Shown: piece after piece, positions 9,455 through 19,293 of the stretch
How positions within the stretch are numbered: position 1 is the stretch's first letter
Layout of the letters: every line of letters starts with the position of its first letter
DNA from: Strigamia acuminata
Taxonomy: Eukaryota > Arthropoda > Chilopoda > Geophilomorpha > Linotaeniidae
DNA: 64,000 nt
NCBI GenBank assembly: GCA_949358305.1
Contig: OX442318.1
Span: forward strand, 5,628,501-5,692,500
Reading direction: 5' to 3'
The notes under the pieces: generated by a model
Database searches by the model: none
The model's input: the letters and a program-made list of their open reading frames with translations, nothing else
What the model was told of the DNA's origin: nothing
Made by a program: the position numbers and the translations under genes

Positions 9455-10948
9455 ATGGGTTCGAATAAACACCATTCTAAACGAAGCCATCGTCGGCATC
9501 GACGAAGTTCCAGCTCCAGCTCATCCACCTCAACAGAGGGGGAACAGCGTCGTTCCGCCGAACGAAATTTGATGAGGTTGCAACAAATTGCACCTGTGCC
9601 GACGTTCAACCTGACGCCGCTTCAATTGGCCGCGCTGAATTGGATTGGCTCGCACCCGGAATGCCTTCCGCTCGAGATGCAAGCGAATGCGCCGCTGCCA
9701 ACGGAAGTTCTTCCCAGGATAAGTGCGCAGCTGACCATCTCTGAGCCAGCTCCAATGGCCCAACTGGCCCCGCTCGCGCAAGTGGTACATCCGCCGACGA
9801 ATGTCATCAGTGTTCCGTTGGCTCCACACACGCCAGTGTTCCAGCCACCCGTAGCCAGTGTTCCGCCGACCGTCGCGAATACTTCCGCCGTCAGTGCCCC
9901 AGTTACCCCTGTAGCTGCGAATCCAGGATGGATTCCCGCCGGAGCAGAGTCGTCTGCCTCCTCGTCTGGATGGACGGAACCTCCGCCAGGAGCTTTTCGG
10001 CTGCCCGTGTCGACGGCCCGTCCCAACGCGCAGCGCATGGCTTATAAAGCCAAGAAGAAGGACGAGGCGGCCCAAAAGCGCCGTGAGCAGTGTGCGCGGG
10101 ATATTGCGCAGGGAATTCCCCACGACAATATTGTCACCGACCAAGCGACGGAGACCATCTGTCCATTTTGTGTTGGTTGTGGTTGGTGTTGCGGTGCTTC
10201 CGCCGGCTCTTCTCTTATGAGATGCCCCAACTGCCGAGGCACGAAGGTGCGACCGCGCTCAGAGCCCTGGCGCAAGGAGGTGGAACCCCATGTCGTGAAG
10301 GGGATGAAGCCTAACGAGAAGAGATGTTGGGCTCACTGCCCAATTTGTCGCGTGTTTCTCAACGCTCGAGGAGAAGCCGTTTACATCGACCCCAGGTTCC
10401 TCACGAAGGAAAGAGCCGCTGCCAATGCAGGACTGACGGTCGAAGCCTTTCGACATCCGCCCTCATCGAATGTGTCGGAAATTTCGGACGAAACGGTGCA
10501 AGAGGTTGAGAGCGTCGAGGAAGAAGTGGTAACTCGTCCGAGAACCATGTCTCGTGGACGAGGATGCCTTACACTGGACAGAGCTAAAGCAATTGCCCAG
10601 GAGCAGCGACAAAACATCGTCGCTCGAGGACGAGCCCGTCGGCTCCAGAAGATTGTTGCGGAGCAAATCAAGAAGCCGGAGGTCCCTCCCGTTGCTAAGT
10701 CGGATGTTTCCGACGAGTCAAAGTATGAAGATGCCGAAGAGAAACCAATTTCTCTCATCGACTTCGTGGATGATCTTCTGGAAGATTTGCCGTTCCCTCC
10801 ACCGAGTCCGGAGGAAGTGGAAAAGCCCGAGGAAGCAGTATTTTCCGCCGCCTCCACCGAGGCAACTGAAGAATCCTCGGATTTCCTAACTTCGACCGAA
10901 GTTGAGAAACCGGTTGAGAAGTCGACTGACGTCAAGAAGAAAGAGTAG
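9455..10948 (+). CDS. ORF3, zinc-binding accessory protein of element 1 (unrecognised)
   Basis: A 497-aa protein I cannot assign to a family. Visible parts: a basic Arg/Ser N-terminus (SKRSHRRHRRSSSSSSS, residues 6-22), a long Pro/Ala/Val linker, a Cys-rich core from about residue 236 (CPFCVGCGWCC, then MRCPNCRG, then CWAHCPICR near 291), and an acidic C-terminus with ISLIDFVDDLLEDLPFP. It has no signal peptide or membrane segment, so it is not an envelope. The core is nearly identical in element 2, while linker and tail diverge. I chose ATG 9455 because element 2 begins at the equivalent MGS and because a splice acceptor lies directly before it; an upstream in-frame ATG at 9368 falls in the predicted intron. 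GC content is higher than the surroundings. Inference: an RNA- or DNA-binding regulator. Confidence 0.8.
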   Translation: MGSNKHHSKRSHRRHRRSSSSSSSTSTEGEQRRSAERNLMRLQQIAPVPTFNLTPLQLAALNWIGSHPECLPLEMQANAPLPTEVLPRISAQLTISEPAPMAQLAPLAQVVHPPTNVISVPLAPHTPVFQPPVASVPPTVANTSAVSAPVTPVAANPGWIPAGAESSASSSGWTEPPPGAFRLPVSTARPNAQRMAYKAKKKDEAAQKRREQCARDIAQGIPHDNIVTDQATETICPFCVGCGWCCGASAGSSLMRCPNCRGTKVRPRSEPWRKEVEPHVVKGMKPNEKRCWAHCPICRVFLNARGEAVYIDPRFLTKERAAANAGLTVEAFRHPPSSNVSEISDETVQEVESVEEEVVTRPRTMSRGRGCLTLDRAKAIAQEQRQNIVARGRARRLQKIVAEQIKKPEVPPVAKSDVSDESKYEDAEEKPISLIDFVDDLLEDLPFPPPSPEEVEKPEEAVFSAASTEATEESSDFLTSTEVEKPVEKSTDVKKKE

Positions 10949-11679
10949 AAAATAACAATTGTTATTCTTCAGAGTGGATATTTTTAAGTTTAAAATATGC
11001 CAAGTGTTGTTTGTTGTGTTTTCAAGTGTGATTTCGTTTATATCTGAATTAAGAATAATTTGTTTAATTGTTTGAAGATTTTTGAACTAATTATTAATAT
11101 TCATGAGAATAAGTTTGATTTAAAAAAATTGGATTCAAGTCTGAATTCAATTTATATTTTGTTAATCTTGATTATTATCATAATAAGATGTGTTGTGTTT
11201 TCAATTACATAATGATTTGTGTGTTTTGTTTTCACTTTGATCAAAGTTTTAAAAGACTTCGAGTTGGAGTCAGTTTTCATTTTTATAACAACCGTAATAA
11301 AGAATGATTCGTAGTTTAGATTTGATAAATAAAATTTGCATAAATTTATTTAATGTCTCATCTGAATTATATAAACTACGGAGAAGTTTATTTTGATCAG
11401 AGAAGTTAAGATTTCCTTTGAAATCCGCGCTGTCGAACATGAGAACGAGTTCGGACGAGTTCATTTCGTTGCTTGGCAACCGGGAGATGTGCTGTACGGG
11501 AAAGCCGATTAGTCTAATCGTCTACGCTGTTTCTGAAAGAAAGTAGTTGATTAATTTTAAATAAATTAAAAAGAGTACGAGTTGAGTCTAACAATTCAAT
11601 AGAATTTGGTGAACATTTCTTAAGATATTAAGAATGACAATTAAAGAGTTGGAAACTCTATGCTTGTCACCGGGGGATG
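10949..11679 (+). other. 3' untranslated region and polypurine tract, element 1
   Basis: No gene. It carries an X-box-like inverted repeat GTTGCTTGGCAAC (11468-11480), followed by a block related to the leader (about 1441-1500). The plus-strand primer ACCGGGGGATG ends at 11679, directly before the LTR TGTGACG. Confidence 0.7.
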
Positions 11680-13251
11680 TGTGACGGTTATAAAACCGTA
11701 TTATCCAATGTTCACACTAGATGGCGCTGTTTGTCTAACGCGCGCAGTTTAAACTCGATAAAGTTGCGAGTTATATTAAAGAATTAATATAACGTTGCGA
11801 ATAAAATATACAGTATTTTATTGGACTAAGCTAAGTATTATTTACTTGAGATATTGATTCTATCGAATCAATATCCGGTTTTACTTACCTGTTAAAGATG
11901 ACCAATCGGACTCTTCTGGACCCAGTTCAATATTAGGTCCGGACTAGTGATCCACGAATCCATCGATTCAGACACCTGATTGGCTGTCGCCAATCTGATT
12001 GTTCTCTAGAACTATATAAGCTCTGGTTTTCACGAGCTCCCCCCCTGGCTTGATTCTGAATATGTTTATATTGTTTGTATTGATAAGTTGTTATCGTTGG
12101 ATCTCACTTTCTTTATCGACACATCAGGCCTCCTCAGCTCTCCACAAATAGTATTATTACTAGTTTGTTATTGCTTGTTGTAGGGCCCTTTCGGGAAGGC
12201 TAACTCCGGTAATAGACATGTTAACAACATGAAATGGCCCCGTAGTGTTAGCCAGCTGTTCTAAGGGACAGTAGGATTTCATACGGTGGCATAGTATAAT
12301 GCTCATGCACGGGATTGACTAACCCGTTAAATAAATGTCAAATTATATGATCGGTGATAGTCGCATCTATTTGCGAGATTCTCCGATCATAGGTCAGATG
12401 CTCTGCCAGAGCACATATACGGGAAGTCAAACCCGTCAAACAAATGCGGGCAAACTATTTTCCCAGGGTTCCGATGCAGTGCATTGGCCCTTCCGTTAAG
12501 TGGGCAAGACTTGTCCGAGGTCGGTAAAAGCCTTATTCACAGGCGACGCACCGGGTTGGTAGCCTGTGAGCAATTGCATTCATACCTTGCGCTAAACAAA
12601 TACTCGGGTATTGGTAATGCCGATCTGGTAGTCCCCCAGGAACTGTTTACCCAGTGGTTGGTACCACTGAAAGCGACTCGTCGCAGAAAACAAATACCCG
12701 GCGCCTGATCACGAGAGCTTGTCGTCGTAAGGCATGCTGGCGGATGGAGTCTCAACAACTCCCGCGATGGTCCCCTCGACTGTCGTGACTGTCCCCGCCC
12801 ATAGAATAACAATATAACAATTCATTTGTTATATTACATTAATATTGATTTGTTGAATTAAATATGGAATATTCTAATGAATATTCCCGACCGAATACGA
12901 AGGACTCTTCGTATTAATAGATATCCGAGCTGCGGGACCGAATACGTCTCCGTAGCGCTAACTGTGACGATGCCGCAAAGTCAGCCGCACCACTCGAACA
13001 GCATCGCCCGGAACCTCAACCAGTGTAGCCGCCGTTACACTTATCCAGAACCCCAACTCCAGTTGTAATGTTAATAAACATGTAATTATATCACACAAAA
13101 TCGTAAGTTGTTACATTTGATCACATATTCACGTTGTACAGACTTCCGTAGCTTATCTCGGTTAGGTTATTTCTAGTTGTAGAAATGTCTTGTCTAAACC
13201 GATTTATCTCTTGTAATGGCTAATTATTCAGCCAAAAGTAGAATCGTCACA
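11680..13251 (+). repeat. 3' LTR of element 1
   Basis: 1572 bp, with TGTGACG at the start and CGTCACA at the end. U3 holds an inverted CCAAT pair (GATTGG 11978-11983, CCAATC 11990-11995) and a TATA box TATATAAG at 12013-12020, so transcription should start near 12040-12050. AATAAA at 13073-13078 gives a long R region of about 1 kb that contains the structured RNA module. Confidence 0.95.
11978..12020 (+). promoter_or_regulatory. LTR promoter, element 1
   Basis: Inverted CCAAT boxes precede TATATAAG (12013-12020). The same arrangement GATTGG-6-CCAATC, then TATATAAG, is present in element 2 at 14292-14334. This is a standard RNA polymerase II core promoter layout. Confidence 0.7.
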
Positions 13252-13916
13252 AACATCGCAAAGAAGCAACTAACGACTACATAACCAGGTTGAAATCGTT
13301 CTGGAGTTACGCATTTGACATATTTGGCTTTATTCGTTGATTTTTTGAGTGAGCTTGTTTACTATAGTCATTATGGTGACGTTATGCGCAGTCGGTGATA
13401 TTCTCATGCAGAGCAACGAGGGAATCCGTGAATACTCGAATATGTATCTTTTGCGGATTAATCTTGCGGACGAACATTTGTACATCACTCGGCTAGTATT
13501 ATCTGTTGAGTTGTTGTTGATATTGCCGATTTCGATGGGATTTGTCAGTATTTCTGTTTGGTTTTTTAACTACGTGTGTCGGTAGGATTTCTATCGCTTT
13601 AAATATTTGAATATGAAACTTGAGAAGATCGATTTTTCCTCTGCCACTATGCAAAATACTGTTTCTTGTTAATTTATTACGGCTTTTTTTATTTTCTGTA
13701 GATGAATGATGATTATTATATTAATTACACGCTCTCAAGTGATCGGCTTGTCAACACACGTACATAGGCATTAATGCTTCTGGATTATTTATGCTCAATA
13801 CTTCAAGTTTAAACCAAGCGCACCTATCAAATTATGTTGAAAACATTGACTTTTATTGTTTCTAGATGGCAGCAACCTTGTTGACGTACGTTATTGTGGT
13901 TTATCAATCACATTAA
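13252..13916 (+). pseudogene. Gr pseudogene fragment (fragment 1), split by element 1
   Basis: After the LTR, the frame KEATNDYITRLKSFWSYAFDIFGF matches the N-terminal part of the Gr family, then stops (tga at about 13339). Roughly 90 codons are missing. From 13349 the family resumes (CAVGDILMQSNEGIREY through SISVWFFNYVCR) and stops at 13585. The rest of exon 1 and exon 2 are gone. Exon 3 (from 13702) has a 2-bp insertion after NTR and has lost its donor; exon 4 (13866-13916, MAATLLTYVIVVYQSH) is intact. The start codon lies beyond element 1, outside the window. It was dead or dying independent of the insertion. Confidence 0.85.
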
Positions 13917-13972
13917 CTGTTTTTTTCTTATCATAATTCAATCAACTACCAACAAGGAGGCTTCTGCAACTA
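13917..13972 (+). other. Spacer up to element 2 with target duplication
   Basis: A short Gr spacer ending ACTA (13969-13972). It is repeated at 35318-35383 downstream of GrC, where no element is present. Nothing else seen. Confidence 0.8.
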
Positions 13973-14291
13973 TGTGATGATTACAAATCGATAGTTATCA
14001 ATGTTCACCATAGATGGCGCTGTTTAACCAACGCGCGTATTTCAAACTCGGTTAAAACTAAAAAGTGTGATAAATAATTATTTAGACACGGTGAATAAAA
14101 TATAACTATTTTATTCGATATAAATTAAGTATTAATTACTTAATGATGTTGATTCTATCGAATCAATATCCACACTACTTACCTGTCAAAGGGAACCAAT
14201 CGGACCCTTCTGGACCCCAACTGGGCCCATCTGGACATAGTCATATATTAGGTCCGGACTAGTGACCCACGAATCCGTCGATTCGTACGCT

Positions 14292-14334
14292 GATTGGCTG
14301 TCGCCAATCTAGTAGTTCTACAGAACTATATAAG
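14292..14334 (+). promoter_or_regulatory. LTR promoter, element 2
   Basis: GATTGG (14292-14297) and CCAATC (14304-14309) form an inverted CCAAT pair, followed by TATATAAG at 14327-14334. It is conserved with element 1. Confidence 0.7.
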
Positions 14335-14740
14335 CTCCAGTTTCTCACTTTTTTGTCCTCTTGCTTGATAACTGAACTTGTATATTGTCTGTAGTTGAAT
14401 TGTTATCGTTTGATTTCATTATTCTCTATCGACACATCAGGCCACCTCAGCTCTCCACAGATAGTATTCATTACTATCTGTTATTGTTGTTGTAAGGCCT
14501 TTTCGGGAAGGCCAACTCCGGTAATAGACATGCATTCGCATGAAATGGCCCCGTAACGTTAGCCAGCTGTTCTACGGGACAGTAGGACTTCGTACGGTGG
14601 CTTAATATAACGGTCGTATACAGTACGACCTTGCTAAATGAAAATAGGTCCCTCAGCTAACTGGCCACAGTCCGCTGCAGGATGGTTGTTGTAAACAACC
14701 CACGCAGGTTCCCGTCTTTCTATGATTGGTCCTTCCGCTC

Positions 14741-15258
14741 GTTAAAAGTCGGTAAAGGCCTAATGCACAGGTAACACGCCGGGTTGGTAGCCCGTGAGTA
14801 ATATCTTCAGATGTTGCGATAAATAACTACCTGGATAATGGTAATCCAACGGCAGTGGCCAAATAATATTTTACCCGGTGCTCGATCTGCTGATCCCGTC
14901 ATCGTAAGGCATGCTGGCGGATGGAGGAGTCAAATCCTCCCGCGATGGTTCTCTCGACCGTCGTGACGGTCCCCGCCCCATCGTACCCTCCGGGTTAGTA
15001 ACCCGTGAACGATATATAAAATATGTCGTGTTAAACAAATTACTTGGGCATTGGTAATCCTGTATTGGCAACATCTTTCTATACCGGTAAGTCCATAGAA
15101 ATGTTTACCTGGTGGTTGGTACCACCGATAGCGAGTTAAAGCACACAATTAAATACTCGGCGCCTGATCACGAGATCTTGTCGTCGTAAGGCATGCTGGC
15201 GGATGGAGTCTCAACAACTCCCGCGACGTTCTCTCAATTGTCGTGACGGTCCCCGCCC
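14741..15258 (+). other. Duplicated structured RNA module in LTR, element 2
   Basis: Two units share the outer stem GGCGG/CCGCC (14916-14920 with 14973-14977; 15198-15202 with 15253-15257). The inner hairpin is GGAGGA/TCCTCC in unit a (14923-14928 with 14935-14940) but GGAGT/ACTCC in unit b (15205-15209 with 15217-15221), a compensated change. Unit a has a clean GACCGT/ACGGTC stem (14956-14961 with 14966-14971). Unit b has GGTGGT/ACCACC (15111-15116 with 15121-15126) where element 1 has CAGTGGT/ACCACTG. Confidence 0.5.
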
Positions 15259-15720
15259 AATTAATATTTATACAACAATTCATTTGTTGTATTCCACTAA
15301 TTACTTTACTTTTATTCATTTGGAACATGGAATATTCTGCTGAATATTCCTACTTATGCGAAGGACTCTTCGCATTATTAGATACTCGATGCTGCGGACC
15401 AAATACGTCTCCGTAGCGATATTTGTGACGATGCCGCAAGTCAGCCGTATTCCTCTGGCTTCGCCCGGATCCTCAACCAGTTGATGCCGCCCGTTTACAC
15501 GCGTCAAGAACCCATCTTTTGTCGTTAATATTTAGTAATAAATATGTTATGTCACACTAAAACTGTAAGTTGTTTCTATTCGATCACGAGCCATGTTTGT
15601 AAAGACTTCCGTAGCTTATCTCGGTTAGGTTGTTGCTAAAACTTAGCAACGTCTTGTATAAACCGAATTATCTATCTCAAAAGGACTAATAAATTAGCCC
15701 AAAAGTAGAATCGTCACAAG

Positions 15721-15738
15721 TGGAGGTTCTACCGAGAT
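15721..15738 (+). other. Primer binding site, tRNA-Gln, copy 1
   Basis: TGGAGGTTCTACCGAGAT, two bases after the LTR, identical to the site of element 1. Confidence 0.85.
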
Positions 15739-15904
15739 AGGCTGCCTAAATTTAAAATAAATTTTGAAGTTTTTCGTGTGTTTATGAGAATTCGGAAATG
15801 TGCTTGCAGTGATAAAATTTCGAATGAAATTTTTGTGTGATAGAACCCATGTTTGTTTAATGTTTTTCTTCTTTTTATAGGAATCTCGTTAGAACCGTCA
15901 CAAG

Positions 15905-15922
15905 TGGAGGTTCTACCGAGAT
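15905..15922 (+). repeat. Second copy of the primer binding site
   Basis: CGTCACAAG followed by the full 18-nt tRNA-Gln site recurs 184 bp downstream as part of a tandem duplication covering about 15719-16075. Element 1 has only one copy. The second site lies inside the leader and is not adjacent to an LTR. Confidence 0.85.
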
Positions 15923-17045
15923 AAGGCTGCAAAAATTCAAATGAATTTTGAAGTTTTCGTGTGTTTATGAGAATTCGGAAATATACTTGCAGTGTTAAAA
16001 TTTCAAATGAAATTTTTTGTGTGTAAAATAAATTTCGAGCGAAATTTGTATTTGTGTTTAATATTTTTTATTCTGTTTTAGGACTTCTCGCAAGGAAATA
16101 AGTGTAATTCATTTTATTCCGGTTTTCCGTCGTGGAAATTATGTGTTTTAACAAAACTAATAATTTCTACCGCGTGGTCAGGCCTAAAGGCCCAACCCCG
16201 AAAATGAGAATCTTGCCCGAACTTGTTGAAATTGGTTCCGCCCGGGTAACGTCATTTTGTCGTCGACAATCTGACAAAACCACGCGGTCGGGCCTAATTT
16301 TGAAAAGTTGATTTTTGATGGAATTCTTAAAGAACTCTATCAATTTAACAGTTGTTTTAATTTTTTAGAATACTCTTTTAAAATATATTTTGCTTGAGAC
16401 TTCAAGTTAAACCTAAATTTATTTGCCTAAATAAATTAGAAAGAAAATTGACGTTTTTCAAAGGAATTAAAATTTATATTTTATTTCAAAGTGGGTTTAC
16501 CTTATTTTACAGACTTGATCTACATTAAATTGTCGGTTAAAAATCGTGATCTCAAGCCATTGAAATCGAAATTTACGAATGGAATACCACTCGAATTTTA
16601 GCGAAGAAGAATTCTCGCTGTTGTGTTGCCTAGCAACCCGTGTTGTGCAAAGAAGCCGTCGATTCAAACGAATCGGCGCGTCTTTTGAAATTACGAGTTT
16701 TAAAACTTTAAAAAATTCCATAAAGGTGATCATTCATTTATTAATAAATGCGGTGATATTTTAAAATATTTTAAGAAGTATCCATTTTGTTTGGTGACTA
16801 CGTCATAACACTGGAATCTGTCAAGATTACGGTTCCACGAACTTAATGATTTCCACCAATCTCGGACGAGATTAGACTCTCGCGAGACTAGCGTTGATAC
16901 TTGACCAATCAGAGAGGTGTATCGAAGTACCCTTACTTCCCTTCGAACTAGTGTGACCACTGCTTCGTTTGCGATCCTCCTGAACGTTTGCAACTTCATC
17001 GTTATCTCTCAGACTTAGGAAATTTTCTTAGTTTTAAGTTTAGTT
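15923..17045 (+). other. Untranslated leader of element 2
   Basis: No gene. It contains the paired CCRCGYGGTC-GGCCTAA direct repeats (near 16168 and 16280) and the X-box-like GTTGCCTAGCAAC (16625-16637), at equivalent places to element 1. Confidence 0.6.
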
Positions 17046-19262
17046 ATGACTAATAACCAGCATCACATGAACACCCGTGGTAAGGAAAGAACTTGTTTGA
17101 CCGGTGGAATGAATCTATCCGGGTTTATACCTGCTCCTAATGGAACTGAAGAAGTGGAAAACCACGCGGTCCATAATGGCGTTTCAAATGAAACAGCCGG
17201 ACCATCTGGAGAAAATAGGGCTCCACGTGAACCTACTCCGCCTGGAGAAGAGGAATGCATTCCTGAAGGTTCTCATTTAGGCCGAGGCGGTCTATTATTT
17301 TGTCAGGATCACGGTTTGAACCCAAACCAATTTAGATCTTTGACCGAAGTGTTAGATTTTGTACACGCGCCTCGTGCTACGTCGGAGCAATCCCATTCCC
17401 CAGCCAGCCAAAGATTAAATAATTTTAGTCCCACTCCTTCGACGCCTATTTCTAGATATAGAAATAAAAATGCACAACCTCCTCGTCAAGATCAGTCGAA
17501 TTTGACACCAGGAGATTTTTATCGTGCTTTCCAGCAACGATTACGAGCGAATAACTTCGCTCGCAACCAACAAAGAGGATTTACAAATCCAGAGAACTTT
17601 GAGAATACGTTCAACAGAGCGAATTTGGGTCCGCCTAATATGGCCAACCCTAATCCAAGTTTTCCAAACGAATCAAATAGTTGTCCGAATCTCGCTGGAA
17701 ATTTGAACCCAAATACAGGTGCGACAAGAGGTCCAAACCGCCGTTTTGACCCAAATTCTAGATTTACAAACGATTCTAGTCCAGCACCTAATATGCAAAG
17801 GGGTCACCCAGTTCCTCCGAACTCGAATAACCCGAATAATCCTTCTACTGGAACTCCAGGAAATTCAAATAACTATTTGAATCGGGGTACGCCAGGTAAT
17901 TCGAACAATCGTCCGAATTTTGGTAATCAAGAAAGTTCGAACAATCGCCCGAATTTTAACAATCGAGATAATTCTAATTATGGGAACCAAGGTAATTCGA
18001 ATAACCATTCGAATTTTGGTAACCACAGTAGACCGAATCAAGGAGGGTCGAATAATTTCAACCCTAACAGTGGTGGCTCAAGTCAAAATAACTCGAGTCA
18101 ACCAAACAATGGCGGATCGTCAAATGACAATTCGCGGCCCCCCAGTAGCTTTGGAATGACGGCTGATGACCTCGCGTCAATTGCCACAACCATGCACAAG
18201 TTGATGCAGGCAGGAAAAAGTTCCGCCTCTGTCCCTCAAACTAACTGTTTGAAACCGCCAGATATCCCTGTTTTCTCCGGAAAAGCAGAAGAAAGCGAAC
18301 GCTTTCTCAATATTGTAAAAAATGTCGCTTTTCTGCGAAACATGTCACTCGATGACATGCTTGTTAAAGGCGTGGCCGGTTACTTAACTGAGCAAGCGCA
18401 TGGTTGGTTTCATGAAAGGAGAGAAGATTTCATATCTTGGGAAGTATTTGAACAGGCGTTCAAAGAACGGTTTGTAGCCACTCGACAAGAGCGGACGAAC
18501 CAACTAACTAAGTTGAAACAACTGGAAACGGAAAGTCTTTACGACTTTATGCACAAATATTACCAGTTATGGATATTACAAGACAGTCTTGATGCAAAAG
18601 GAGCTGGTTGTCTTTTTATCGGGAGTGTAACTCCTGCTAACGATTTGCTTTTGCATACGCAAGGCATAGCGGATCTGCCTCTGACAGAGATTTATGCCGT
18701 TATAACTAAAAATAAAGGCTTGTACAGTCGTACAGCTAATGGAGCAAGGGAAAATATTTCCAATCCAGTCGTTTTCCCACCTCGAAAATCGGACACACGT
18801 CCTCAGTCGAAGGCAAATGCTAAATCTTTAACTTTGGATTCACAAGAACAACTTAATATTTGTGATGAAGAGTTACCTGAGGAATGCGAGGCCGTTTATC
18901 TAATAAATGGAGTAGTGGATCAGACCAGACGTGGTCAATTAGTTTGTTACCACTGTAAGAAACCAGGACACATGCGTCGAGAATGTCCGGACTTAAAACC
19001 ACGTGCAAATTTCAACTCTGAAGAGTTGCAAAAACGAAGTACGCCGGATTCCCCGACTGTGGATCCTACTTCTAAACGTCCTAATAACAGATGGATAACT
19101 CAAGAAGTGTTGGATGCAACACTAGATGCTAAACTTGATGCGAAATTAAATACTTTTGAAAATAAGTTACAAACTTCGCTGACCAACTCGTTGGCAGAAA
19201 TGGTCAAAACTTTGATCAAGCCCGAATCGACAGATTCAAGTGCGACTAGTTCAAAAAACTAG
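17046..19262 (+). CDS. gag: Gag polyprotein, element 2
   Basis: 738 aa. The N-terminus MTNNQHHMNTRGKERTCLTGG matches element 1. An Asn/Gly/Gln/Ser-rich low-complexity tract spans about residues 225-370 (SNNRPNFGNQ, SNNHSNFGN repeats). The capsid-like domain (KPPDIPVFSGKAEESERFL onward) covers about 405-590. The CCHC knuckle CYHCKKPGHMRREC is near residue 634. The stop TAG (19260-19262) overlaps the frameshift window. The capsid and knuckle are better conserved with element 1 than the low-complexity tract, as expected for purifying selection on folded parts. Confidence 0.93.
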   Translation: MTNNQHHMNTRGKERTCLTGGMNLSGFIPAPNGTEEVENHAVHNGVSNETAGPSGENRAPREPTPPGEEECIPEGSHLGRGGLLFCQDHGLNPNQFRSLTEVLDFVHAPRATSEQSHSPASQRLNNFSPTPSTPISRYRNKNAQPPRQDQSNLTPGDFYRAFQQRLRANNFARNQQRGFTNPENFENTFNRANLGPPNMANPNPSFPNESNSCPNLAGNLNPNTGATRGPNRRFDPNSRFTNDSSPAPNMQRGHPVPPNSNNPNNPSTGTPGNSNNYLNRGTPGNSNNRPNFGNQESSNNRPNFNNRDNSNYGNQGNSNNHSNFGNHSRPNQGGSNNFNPNSGGSSQNNSSQPNNGGSSNDNSRPPSSFGMTADDLASIATTMHKLMQAGKSSASVPQTNCLKPPDIPVFSGKAEESERFLNIVKNVAFLRNMSLDDMLVKGVAGYLTEQAHGWFHERREDFISWEVFEQAFKERFVATRQERTNQLTKLKQLETESLYDFMHKYYQLWILQDSLDAKGAGCLFIGSVTPANDLLLHTQGIADLPLTEIYAVITKNKGLYSRTANGARENISNPVVFPPRKSDTRPQSKANAKSLTLDSQEQLNICDEELPEECEAVYLINGVVDQTRRGQLVCYHCKKPGHMRRECPDLKPRANFNSEELQKRSTPDSPTVDPTSKRPNNRWITQEVLDATLDAKLDAKLNTFENKLQTSLTNSLAEMVKTLIKPESTDSSATSSKN

Positions 19263-19293
19263 ATCCGGGGGACGAAGGTTTATTCCATCCCCC
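19253..19293 (+). promoter_or_regulatory. Programmed -1 ribosomal frameshift site (gag/pol), element 2
   Basis: A AAA AAC at 19253-19259 in frame with the gag TAG. A 7-nt spacer follows, then GGGGGA (19267-19272) pairs with TCCCCC (19288-19293). The loop sequence differs from element 1 while both stem strands are kept. Confidence 0.85.

Larger units (their letters stand above)
1..13251 (+). mobile_element. Ty3/Gypsy LTR retrotransposon, element 1 (5' end cut by window)
   Basis: Layout: partial 5' LTR (1-737), tRNA-Gln primer site (740-757), leader, gag (1861-4173), pol in the -1 frame (to 8345), a third ORF (9455-10948), purine tract and 3' LTR (11680-13251). The order protease, reverse transcriptase, RNase H, integrase in pol places it in Ty3/Gypsy. 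The 5' LTR portion matches the 3' LTR at a constant offset of 12514 bp with no difference seen in the stretches compared, so the insertion is recent. LTR ends are inverted TGTGACG and CGTCACA. About 835 bp of 5' LTR lies outside the window, so the target duplication cannot be read; the 3' flank begins AACA. The 3' flank is exon 1 of a broken Gr gene, so the element landed in (or split) that exon. Confidence 0.95.
13973..15718 (+). repeat. 5' LTR of element 2
   Basis: 1746 bp, TGTGATG to CGTCACA. The U3 promoter is at 14292-14334. The extra length relative to element 1 comes from a second copy of the structured module: unit a is about 14741-14978 and unit b is about 14990-15258, both ending in a GACGGTCCCCGCCC block. 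AATAAA lies at 15537-15542. Confidence 0.95.

Noticed and set aside
9530-10144. 204-codon antisense ORF over ORF3
   Set aside because: Shadow frame created by the high GC content of ORF3; not matched in element 2.
9455-10948. ORF3 as an envelope gene
   Set aside because: No signal peptide, no membrane segment and no cleavage-type site; the composition is basic, Cys-rich and acidic instead.
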